From the NCBI GenBank assembly GCA_021827255.1, contig JAKAWO010000126.1, forward strand, positions 1 to 8,434: a stretch of DNA of 8,434 nt. Reading direction: 5' to 3'. The notes below the pieces were generated by a model. The model was not told the origin of the DNA. It was given only the letters and a program-made list of their open reading frames with translations, and ran no database searches. The stretch is from Acidobacteriota bacterium. GTDB lineage: Bacteria > Acidobacteriota > Terriglobia > UBA7540. Shown here piece by piece: positions 1 to 6,662 of this stretch; the first letter of the stretch is position 1, and every line of letters begins with the position of its first letter. A program made the translations under genes and the position numbers.

Positions 1-33
1 TTGAACACTAAACACGAATCGCCATTCGGCTCC

Positions 34-39
34 AAGGGG
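34..39 (+). promoter_or_regulatory. Ribosome binding site of proC
   Basis: AAGGGG lies 4 bases before the ATG at 44, close but usable. It supports the longer proC start over the GTG at 95, which has only AGGG at 81-84 about 10 bases away. The upstream 33 bases show no recognisable promoter, and the end of any upstream gene cannot be identified. Confidence 0.45.
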
Positions 40-43
40 ACAG

Positions 44-910
44 ATGGCCACTCCGCGCAAACCGGCTCCTGCAGGCAACGAGGGCCAGCTTCGAGTGAAG
101 AAGCTGGCGCTGATTGGTGCGGGAAAGCTTGGTGAAGGATTGCTTTCGGGACTGCTCGGCTCGCAGTTGATTCCCCCCAACCGAGTGGAGGTCACCGTCG
201 CCCACGCCGACCGGGCCGATTATCTGGCGGAGAAATACTCCGTCAAAGCGCATACGTCGAACGCCCGCGCCGTCGCCGGGGCCGACTTGGTCATCATCGC
301 GCTCAAGCCTCAGCAAGTGAAAGGCTTTCTCGGCGAGGTTCGGAACAAGCTTCGCCGGGACGCGCTGCTGATTTCCGCCGCGGCCTCGGTCAGCACGTCG
401 CTCATCGAGCGGCAACTCGGCCACGCCGCGCGCGTCATCCGCGCTATGCCCAACACGCCCTGCCTGATTCGCCAGGGCATGACGTCACTTTCGGCCGGCC
501 GCCACGCCACGCCTCAAGATGTGGAACTGGCGCGGGAAATCTTTACTTCGATGGGGCGCACGGTCGTGGTGGACGAAAAGCACATGGACGCCATCACCGG
601 CCTTTCGGCTTCCGGCCCCGCTTACGTTTACCTGATCATCGAATCGCTCGCCGAGGGCGGCGTCAAGATGGGCCTGCCGCGCGAGCTATCCACTGAACTC
701 TCCGCTCAAACGCTTCTCGGCGCTTCCGCTCTGGTGCTCGAGACCGGCGAGCATCCCGCCAAACTCAAAGACGTGGTCACCACTCCTGCCGGCTGCACGA
801 TTGACGGCTTGCTCGAACTCGAAGAAGGGGGCCTGCGCGTCACCCTCATCAAAGCCGTCGTCCGCGCCGCCGAGCGCGCCAAACAACTCGTCGAAGACCA
901 TAATACCTAG
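44..910 (+). CDS. proC: Pyrroline-5-carboxylate reductase
   Basis: Cytoplasmic enzyme that reduces 1-pyrroline-5-carboxylate to L-proline with NAD(P)H, the last step of proline synthesis. The 288-residue product has the Rossmann dinucleotide loop GAGKLGEG (residues 25-32), the beta-strand motif DLVIIALKPQ (81-90), the MPNTPC segment (135-140) and the C-terminal family signature: GLSASGPAYVY (186-196), GVKMGLPR (206-213), then TTPAGCTIDGLLELEEGG (246-263). Most relatives have PGGTT where this one has PAGCT, a mild variation. The ATG at 44 follows AAGGGG at 34-39. It gives a leader of about 17 residues (APAGNEG...) not usual for the family; a GTG at 95, preceded by AGGG at 81-84, would give the normal 271-residue length. 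It is convergent with ppc, so it is its own transcription unit in this window. Function confidence is high; the start is uncertain. Confidence 0.96.
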   Translation: MATPRKPAPAGNEGQLRVKKLALIGAGKLGEGLLSGLLGSQLIPPNRVEVTVAHADRADYLAEKYSVKAHTSNARAVAGADLVIIALKPQQVKGFLGEVRNKLRRDALLISAAASVSTSLIERQLGHAARVIRAMPNTPCLIRQGMTSLSAGRHATPQDVELAREIFTSMGRTVVVDEKHMDAITGLSASGPAYVYLIIESLAEGGVKMGLPRELSTELSAQTLLGASALVLETGEHPAKLKDVVTTPAGCTIDGLLELEEGGLRVTLIKAVVRAAERAKQLVEDHNT

Positions 911-920
911 CGGTCTTCGA
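891..920. terminator. Stem-loop spanning the proC stop codon
   Basis: TCGAAGACC (891-899) and GGTCTTCGA (912-920) form a perfect 9-bp inverted repeat with a 12-base loop that contains the proC stop TAG (908-910). It sits between the convergent genes proC and ppc, where a bidirectional terminator would be expected. No T-run follows on either strand, so it is not a canonical intrinsic terminator. It could act as a 3'-end stabilising hairpin instead. Role inferred from position. Confidence 0.4.
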
Positions 921-949
921 TACGCGAGGCTCCGCGCCGGCCTAACCTC

Positions 950-965
950 CGCGCTCTCGCGCTCT
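950..965. repeat. Tandem 8-bp repeat in the proC-ppc gap
   Basis: CGCGCTCT occurs twice head to tail (950-957, 958-965) within the 92-bp convergent gap. It may be chance in GC-rich sequence; no function is suggested. Confidence 0.35.
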
Positions 966-1002
966 ATCTGCGGCAACTCTCACGCCAAGCCGCCCGCCCG
1001 CG

Positions 1003-3696
1003 TCATCCCGTACTTTTCATCCCGAAGGCGATGCCACCCACGGTAATTTGCAGGACGCGCATGAGGGCGGGGCGCGGGCGGCGCGAGCGGCGCCATTCGC
1101 TGAGAAAGCGGATCTGCAGGAAGTTGAGCGGGTCCACGTAAGGGTTGCGCAGGCGGATGGATTCTTCGAGCACTGGCTGGCGTTCGAGCAGCCGCGACGA
1201 TTCGGTGACAGCGAGGACGCCGCGCACGCTGCGCTGGTATTCTTCCTCAATGCGCGTGGAAATTTCCGCGCGCAGCCGCTCCGGCTTGACGAGCCGATTG
1301 TACCGGCCGGCGATGTAGAGGTCGGTCTTGGCAAGCGACATCGCGGCGTTATCCACCAGCACCTGGAAAAACGGCCACCGGCGGTACATTTCCCGAAGCC
1401 GTTCGAGCCCGCGCGGCGCCTGCGAACGGATAAACTCCTCGATCGCGTAGCCGAGTCCGTACCAGGCGGGCAGTAAGTGGCGCGACTGCGTCCAGGCGAA
1501 GACCCAGGGAATGGCGCGCAGGTCGCGCAAACCGGCCGTCCCTGACCTCCGGCTGGGACGCGAGCCCAGCCGCACCGTTTCAATCAGGTCAATCGGAGTC
1601 GCCTGCCGGAAGAATTCCACAAAGCCCGGCGTCTCATAAACCAGCCGGCGGTAAAACGCACGGCTCGTCTCCGCCATCTGGTGGGCGTAAGATTCCCATC
1701 GCGCGATGTCTTCGGCGCGCGGCGCGTGGCGCGGCCGCAGCAGGTGAGCGTCCAGCACGGAGGTGACCAGTTGTTCGATATTGCGCTCGGCGATGTCGAG
1801 GTTGGCGTATTTGAGCGAAATCGCTTCTCCCTGCTCGGTGATGCGAATCCTTCCGCCCGGCGCAGCATGAGGTTGCGCCTGGACGCTCCGGTGCGATTGT
1901 CCGCCGCCCCGGTCAATCGTTCCGCCTTTGCCGTGGAACAGCCCCAGGCGCACCCCGCGCTTTTCCGCAATCTGTCCCAGCCGTTTCTGGGCGCGGACGA
2001 GCGCCCAGTTGGCCGCCAAATATCCGCCGTCCTTGACCGAATCCGAGTAGCCGAGCATGACCTCCTGGAAATTTCCGCGCGATCCGAGCAGCCGCCGATA
2101 GACGCCATCGCACAGAAGTTGGTCCAGGATCGTCGGCCCGGCTTCCAGGTCCACCAGCGTCTCGAAGAGCGGAACCACGTCGAAGGTGGACTCGATGCGG
2201 TTGCGGCGCCCGGCCTTCACCAGCCCCGCTTGCCATCCGAGCAAGACCGCGTCCCAAATGTCCGCCGCGCGCTCCGTCATGCTCAGGATGTAGCGGTGGG
2301 AAGCGGCTTCGCCGTGACGCTTCTGAATTTCCTTAAGGGCTTCAAATTCCTCCAGCACGCGGCGCGCGGCGGAGGGCAATTGCAGCGGCCGCGGCGGTTG
2401 GCCGAGCAGCGATTGGATGGACCGAATGCGCGCCGCTTCCGTGCCCCGCGCCACCCCGTAGCGCTTGAGAAGCTCTTCGGCCGCCGCCCGCACCAGCGAG
2501 ACGTGCTGCCGGAAGTCGAGGCTGGCAGCGTGAAAGCCAAAGATTTCCGCCGTCGCCCGCAACCGTCCCACACCCCGCCGCGACACCCGCCGGCTCGGAT
2601 GTTGCGCCAGCAGCCGCTCGAGCAATTGGAGGTCTCGGACAAATTCGCCCGGGCCCTTATACCCACCGGCGGCATTTGCTGTTGTCTGCTCCAGCCGCCA
2701 CAAGGTGACTCGGATGAAGCGGCGGTAGTATTCGCGCGGCTCGTCTTGCCGTGCGAAAGCTCGTGTCGCGGGCCAGCGCCGCATGGCCTGTTCAATCTCT
2801 CGTTCGAGCGTGCGCTCGATGGCCGGACGGAAGCAAGGGAAGGAAACCACGCCCAACAGCCGCGTGAGATATCGGCGGTAATATTCCAGAATGCTTTGCC
2901 GCAGCCGAGCCGCCGCCTGCCGGCTTACTTCCGGCGTCACGTTCGGATTGCCGTCGCGGTCCGCGCCTACCCAGGACCCGAACCGTAGGAATGGCTGCCC
3001 CGAGCTGCTGAGGCCCATCCGATCCAGTTCCCGCCGGAAGCCTTCCCAGAAAATCCCGCCCAGGTCGTAGATCGTCCGTTCCAGGAAAACCAGCGAGTTT
3101 TCGATTTCGAGCTCCGCCGTCACCGGCTTCTCGCGGACTTCTTCGGTCAGCCACAGCGCTTCGATCCACGGGTCGAGAGCTTCTTCGAGCGCCAAGGGCG
3201 GGGCGCCCTGCATCTCTTCGAGGGTTTTCCCGATGCGCAGCACATGGTTGAAAACGCTGCGTCGCTTGGCTTCCGTGGGATGCGCGGTCAGCACCGGCTC
3301 GATGCGCATCGAGCCGAGCAGGCGGCGGAGCGCTTGCGGCAGAACCCGCTCCCGCCGCAGGCGATGGAACGTGTGCCGCAGCGACATCGGCGCGCCCTGC
3401 TCCAAGCCTTGATAGGCGCGCAGGCGCCGGACGCGCTGGCGCTCTTCGCAAAGGTTGACGAGGTGGAAGAAGAGGCTGAAAGCGTGCGCCACATTCGCGG
3501 CGCGTTCCACGCTGAGCCGCCGAACCTCTCGGTCATTCGCTTCAACCAGACGCGGCTGCGGGTTCTGCCGGAGTTGCTTCGAGAGATGCCGGGCGCGCTC
3601 GATCGCCGCGAACAGTTCCTCGCCGCCCTGCTCGCGCGCCATCGCGCCCAGGCGCGTGGTCAGCAAGCGAACTTCACGGTGCAGAATTTCGTCCAT
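1003..3696 (-). CDS. ppc: Phosphoenolpyruvate carboxylase
   Basis: Cytoplasmic anaplerotic enzyme: PEP + bicarbonate gives oxaloacetate + phosphate, feeding the TCA cycle and aspartate. The product is 897 residues (E. coli 883), complete at both ends. Both family signatures are present: VLTAHPTEAKRR (135-146, catalytic His139) and VMLGYSDSVKDGG (546-558, Lys555). Also seen are GSWVGADRDGNP (240-251), LDFRQ (393-397), RITEQGE (618-624), LRAIPWVFAWTQSRHLLPAWYGLG (726-749) and RNPYVDPLNFLQ (850-861). Two departures stand out: the usual FHGRGG loop is FHGKGG (Lys590), and the usual C-terminal RNTG is KSTG (Ser895). The start ATG gives an N-terminus aligning with E. coli Ppc, though its Shine-Dalgarno is weak (GAGAG about 14 bases away). 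It follows thrC by 39 bp on the same strand and is probably the last gene of the aspartate-family cluster, suggesting translation and supply are coupled. Confidence 0.97.
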   Translation of the reverse strand: MDEILHREVRLLTTRLGAMAREQGGEELFAAIERARHLSKQLRQNPQPRLVEANDREVRRLSVERAANVAHAFSLFFHLVNLCEERQRVRRLRAYQGLEQGAPMSLRHTFHRLRRERVLPQALRRLLGSMRIEPVLTAHPTEAKRRSVFNHVLRIGKTLEEMQGAPPLALEEALDPWIEALWLTEEVREKPVTAELEIENSLVFLERTIYDLGGIFWEGFRRELDRMGLSSSGQPFLRFGSWVGADRDGNPNVTPEVSRQAAARLRQSILEYYRRYLTRLLGVVSFPCFRPAIERTLEREIEQAMRRWPATRAFARQDEPREYYRRFIRVTLWRLEQTTANAAGGYKGPGEFVRDLQLLERLLAQHPSRRVSRRGVGRLRATAEIFGFHAASLDFRQHVSLVRAAAEELLKRYGVARGTEAARIRSIQSLLGQPPRPLQLPSAARRVLEEFEALKEIQKRHGEAASHRYILSMTERAADIWDAVLLGWQAGLVKAGRRNRIESTFDVVPLFETLVDLEAGPTILDQLLCDGVYRRLLGSRGNFQEVMLGYSDSVKDGGYLAANWALVRAQKRLGQIAEKRGVRLGLFHGKGGTIDRGGGQSHRSVQAQPHAAPGGRIRITEQGEAISLKYANLDIAERNIEQLVTSVLDAHLLRPRHAPRAEDIARWESYAHQMAETSRAFYRRLVYETPGFVEFFRQATPIDLIETVRLGSRPSRRSGTAGLRDLRAIPWVFAWTQSRHLLPAWYGLGYAIEEFIRSQAPRGLERLREMYRRWPFFQVLVDNAAMSLAKTDLYIAGRYNRLVKPERLRAEISTRIEEEYQRSVRGVLAVTESSRLLERQPVLEESIRLRNPYVDPLNFLQIRFLSEWRRSRRPRPALMRVLQITVGGIAFGMKSTG

Positions 3697-3735
3697 AGCG
3701 ACAGCTTTTCTCTCGGCGCCCCCGGCCTTGCGGCT

Positions 3736-5031
3736 TCACGGCGCGGGCACGGCCAGAACTGTTTCCAGTTGACGGCGGAGGGCGTCGAGTGACGGCTCGG
3801 CGCGCAGGCGCTGGCGGCTCTCCTGCGATTCGGAGCGGTGCCGCATGACGTATTCGGTGTCTTTCAATTGATGCCCGGTCAGCACGGCGACCACGTCGGC
3901 GTGGCGCTCGATCTTTCCGGCTCGGACGAGCTTGCGCACGCCGGCCACGGTGGAAGCCGAAGCGGGCTCGCAGCCGACACCGTCCTCGGCCAGGACGCTT
4001 TTGGCCTCGAAAATTTCCTCATCGCTCACCGACTCGCAAAAGCCGTCCGTCCATTCCAGCACGCGCCGGGCCTTTTTCCAGTTGGCCGGATGCCCAATGC
4101 GGATGGCCGTGGCCTCGGTCGAAGGGCTTTCGACGGCAATCAAGTCCCGCGAGCCCGCCGTGAGCATACGATAAAAAGGATTAGCTCCCGCCGCCTGCAC
4201 CACTACAATGCGCGGCACCTTCTCAATAAATCCCAATGTCTTCAGCTCGCGCAGGCCCTTGCCGATCGCGGAAGCGTTCCCCAGATTGCCGCCTGGAACC
4301 ACGATGTAGTCCGGCGGCCGCCAGGCACGCTGCTCGAGCATTTCGGCCACGATGGTTTTCTGCCCTTCGATCCGGAACGGGTTGACCGAGTTGACCAGGT
4401 AAAGCCCCAACTCCGGAGCGATCTGGCGCAGCAGTTCAAACGCCTCATCGAACGTGCTACCCACTTCCACCACAATCGCGCCAAAATCGAGCGCCTGCGC
4501 CAGCTTGGCGGCCGAAATCTGCCGGTACGGAACGAACAGCAACGCGCGGATGCCGGCTCGGCCAGCGTAAGCTGCCATGGAAGACGAAGTATTGCCCGTC
4601 GAAGCGCAGGCCACCATGCGGACGCCGCGCGCCAGCGCCCGCGTGATGCAGGCCGTCATCCCCAGGTCTTTGAATGAGCCCGTCGGGTTGTTGCCCTGAT
4701 GTTTGATCGTCAGATGAACCGGGCCGGCCCACCATCCCGTGTGCCGCGTGCCGACCAGCGGCGTTGAGCCTTCGGAAAGCGAAACGATGCGGGTCGAGGA
4801 GTCAATGAAGGGGAGCAGCTCACGGAAGCGCCACACGCCGCTGCGGTCAATCGGCTCGCCGCTCAGCCGTCGCTGGTGCCAGGTCCGCCGCAGCTCCTCC
4901 GGATCGAACGGATCAAAGTCGTACTTGACCTCGATTAATCCGCCGCACGCTGCGCAGGCGTACTCATCGCGCTTCGCGTCCTGCCGTTGCCCGCAGGTTT
5001 CTTCGATGCATTGGAGGTAAATGGATGACAT
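3736..5031 (-). CDS. thrC: Threonine synthase
   Basis: PLP-dependent fold-type II enzyme converting O-phospho-L-homoserine to L-threonine and phosphate, the final step of threonine synthesis; cytoplasmic. The 431-residue product begins with a zinc-ribbon-like cysteine set (C8, C13, C26, C29) as in many longer threonine synthases. The core follows: LSEGSTPLVG (85-94), HQGNNPTGSFKDLGM with the PLP Schiff-base Lys121 (111-125), ACASTGNTSSSMAAYAGRAG (141-160), VPGGNLGNASAIGKG (245-259), EDGVGCEPASAS (349-360) and VAVLTGHQLKD (381-391). The last 35 or so residues are an Arg/Gln-rich tail beyond the conserved core. The motif set favours threonine synthase over cysteate synthase or threonine dehydratase. 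ATG at 5031 has GAAGGA about 12 bases upstream. It lies between lysC and ppc on the same strand, consistent with an aspartate-pathway operon. Confidence 0.95.
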   Translation of the reverse strand: MSSIYLQCIEETCGQRQDAKRDEYACAACGGLIEVKYDFDPFDPEELRRTWHQRRLSGEPIDRSGVWRFRELLPFIDSSTRIVSLSEGSTPLVGTRHTGWWAGPVHLTIKHQGNNPTGSFKDLGMTACITRALARGVRMVACASTGNTSSSMAAYAGRAGIRALLFVPYRQISAAKLAQALDFGAIVVEVGSTFDEAFELLRQIAPELGLYLVNSVNPFRIEGQKTIVAEMLEQRAWRPPDYIVVPGGNLGNASAIGKGLRELKTLGFIEKVPRIVVVQAAGANPFYRMLTAGSRDLIAVESPSTEATAIRIGHPANWKKARRVLEWTDGFCESVSDEEIFEAKSVLAEDGVGCEPASASTVAGVRKLVRAGKIERHADVVAVLTGHQLKDTEYVMRHRSESQESRQRLRAEPSLDALRRQLETVLAVPAP

Positions 5032-5057
5032 AGTTCAAAGGCGTCCTTCATCCCTCG

Positions 5058-5107
5058 GTTTTCAGATCGCAGTTTCGGGGATCGCGCTATCGCCCGATTG
5101 AAAACTG
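5058..5107. repeat. Foldable spacer between lysC and thrC
   Basis: The 86-bp lysC-thrC gap contains two mutually exclusive stems. Stem A: GTTTTCA-g-ATCG (5058-5069) with CGATTGAAAAC (5095-5105), 11 pairs with one bulged base. Stem B: CAGTTTCGGG (5070-5079) with CCCG (5093-5096) and AAACTG (5102-5107), plus inner GAT/ATC (5080-5082, 5089-5091). Read on the minus strand this lies after the lysC stop and before the thrC ribosome binding site. It has no T-run. Intercistronic processing, attenuation or a decayed intergenic repeat are all possible. Confidence 0.4.
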
Positions 5108-5117
5108 ATAACTGCCC

Positions 5118-6551
5118 CTAGAGCTGGAACTCCTCATGAATGGCTTTCACCGCATCTTTCATTTCGCTCGCCTTGATGGCGAAGGAGATGCTCAACTCGG
5201 TCGAGCCCTGCGCGATGGCGATGATGTTGATGCCCCGTCGGCCAAGCGCTCCGAAGGCGCGCCCGGCGAGCCCCGGCGTCCCTTTCATGTTTTCCCCAAT
5301 CGCCACCACGATGGCGACGTTCGCTAAGACTTCAATGGCGGCGCGCGAATCGTGCAGCAATTCCAGCTCGAACGATTTCTCGAGCTTCGCCTTGGCGCGC
5401 TTCAAATCGGCGTCGTGCACTGCAAAACAGAGGACGTTGTCCGCCGAGGACTGCGTCACCATCAATGTGGGAATCTCCTCCGCGCCGAGCGCGGCGAAGA
5501 CGCGGGCCGCAAGCTGAGGGAAGCTCAGCGTTTCCCGGCCGCTCACCGTGATCAAGTGCGCTTTGCTGACCGAAGTAATCGCCTTCACGCCGGGCTGGCC
5601 ATTCGGCGCCGCCGGACCGATCTTGGTTCCCAAGCAGGACGGGTTGAAGCTGTTTTTGATCCACACCGGGATTTTTTTCTTCATGACCGGCAGAATCGTC
5701 TTGGGGTGGAGAACCTTGGCCCCGAAAAAAGAAAGCTCGATCGCCTCGCGGTAGGAAATTTCGGGCAGGATGCGCGCCTCGGGCACCAGCCGTGGGTCGG
5801 CGGTCATCACCCCATCCACGTCGGTCCAGATCCAGATTTCCTCGGCGTCGAGCGCCGCGCCGATCAGCGTGCCGCTGTAATCCGAGCCGCCGCGCCCGAG
5901 CGTCGTCGAGACGCCGCCCCGCGTGGCGCCGCGAAAGCCGGTGATGACGGGGATCGCCCCTCGTTTGCGCAGCGCGGCCAAGCCCTGCCGCGTTTTGGCA
6001 ATGGTTTCCTCCATCAGCGGCGAAGCGTTGCCGAAGTTTTCGTCCGTCACGATGAGTTCCGCCGCGTCCACCGCCTCAGAATCCGCGCCGAGCGAGCGCA
6101 AAATAGCCGCCTCGAGCTTCGCTGACATCACCTCGCCCATGCTCGAGAGCGTGTCCATGGCGCGGGGCGTCACCTCGCGCACCAGCGCAAAGCCAGAGCA
6201 GAGATCCTCAAATTGCCGAATCTGCTCGGCCAGGCGCGGCAGCACGCTGGCCTGCTCGCTCGCCGTCAGCAACTGGTCCGCCACTTCGCGATGCCGCCGC
6301 GCCAGCTCCTGCCGCACCCCTTTGAAGTGCTCGCGGTCGCCCTTGCTCGCCTCATTGGCGGCGCGGATCAGCATGTCCGTCACGCCCCCCATCGCCGACA
6401 CCACGACCACCACCTCGGCTCGGCTAGCGTGCTCACGGACAAGCTTGGCCGCGTTCTGCATTCGTTCCGGACTGCCCAATGACGTGCCGCCGAACTTCAT
6501 TACGATCAGCGGTCGTTTGCCCTTGCTGGGATTGGGATTCTCTTTCTGCAT
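5118..6551 (-). CDS. lysC: Aspartate kinase, monofunctional ThrA-type
   Basis: Cytoplasmic enzyme phosphorylating L-aspartate with ATP, the committed step toward lysine, methionine and threonine. Numbering from the ATG at 6551 (477 residues): nucleotide-binding KFGGTSLG (19-26), VVVVVSAMGGVTD (47-59), SSMGE (136-140), TLGRGGSDYSGTLIGAAL (217-234), WTDVDGVMTADPRLVPEAR (242-260), ELSFFGAKVLHPKTI (272-286), then two ACT regulatory domains (about 333-400 and 412-477). The second ACT contains GRRGINIIAIAQGSTELSISF, which resembles the kinase half of bifunctional E. coli ThrA more than E. coli LysC; the homoserine dehydrogenase half is absent. Threonine feedback is therefore a reasonable inference. 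Start is unsettled: GTG at 6599 and ATG at 6500 are alternatives, and none has a well-spaced Shine-Dalgarno; 6599 adds an Arg/Pro-rich leader unlike the family. The gene lies between the LysR gene and thrC. Confidence 0.95.
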   Translation of the reverse strand: MQKENPNPSKGKRPLIVMKFGGTSLGSPERMQNAAKLVREHASRAEVVVVVSAMGGVTDMLIRAANEASKGDREHFKGVRQELARRHREVADQLLTASEQASVLPRLAEQIRQFEDLCSGFALVREVTPRAMDTLSSMGEVMSAKLEAAILRSLGADSEAVDAAELIVTDENFGNASPLMEETIAKTRQGLAALRKRGAIPVITGFRGATRGGVSTTLGRGGSDYSGTLIGAALDAEEIWIWTDVDGVMTADPRLVPEARILPEISYREAIELSFFGAKVLHPKTILPVMKKKIPVWIKNSFNPSCLGTKIGPAAPNGQPGVKAITSVSKAHLITVSGRETLSFPQLAARVFAALGAEEIPTLMVTQSSADNVLCFAVHDADLKRAKAKLEKSFELELLHDSRAAIEVLANVAIVVAIGENMKGTPGLAGRAFGALGRRGINIIAIAQGSTELSISFAIKASEMKDAVKAIHEEFQL

Positions 6552-6607
6552 CTCTTCTGTAGCGCCGGGCCTGTGCTTCGGCCCTGCGGCTCGTCGCACC
6601 CCCCGCC

Positions 6608-6623
6608 GGGCGGAGCTTCGCCC
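6608..6623. repeat. GC-rich near-palindrome in the LysR-lysC gap
   Basis: GGGCGGAGCTTCGCCC is a 16-base near-perfect palindrome (one symmetric mismatch pair). A second smaller stem, GGGCC/GGCCC around an 8-base loop, lies at 6567-6584. Both are in the leader between the regulator stop (6663) and the lysC start. No T-run follows on the minus strand, so termination is not shown; partial attenuation or RNA processing is possible. Confidence 0.35.
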
Positions 6624-6662
6624 CGCGCGGCTGGCGAGAAAAGGAAAGCCTCGCCCGCCGCC

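Noticed and set aside
1900..1938. PEP carboxylase as an inactive or broken paralogue because of the changed loop
   Set aside because: Catalytic His139, the GYSDSVKDGG signature, the second loop Arg596 and all other blocks are intact and the frame is complete, so activity is likely.
1681..2988. 435-codon open frame on the plus strand opposite ppc
   Set aside because: It lies wholly antisense to a ppc with intact motifs. Its protein has no recognisable domain and the His/Arg/Gln-rich composition typical of the shadow of a GC-rich gene.
3838..4677. 279-codon open frame opposite thrC
   Set aside because: Antisense to conserved threonine synthase motifs, including the PLP-lysine region; no independent support.
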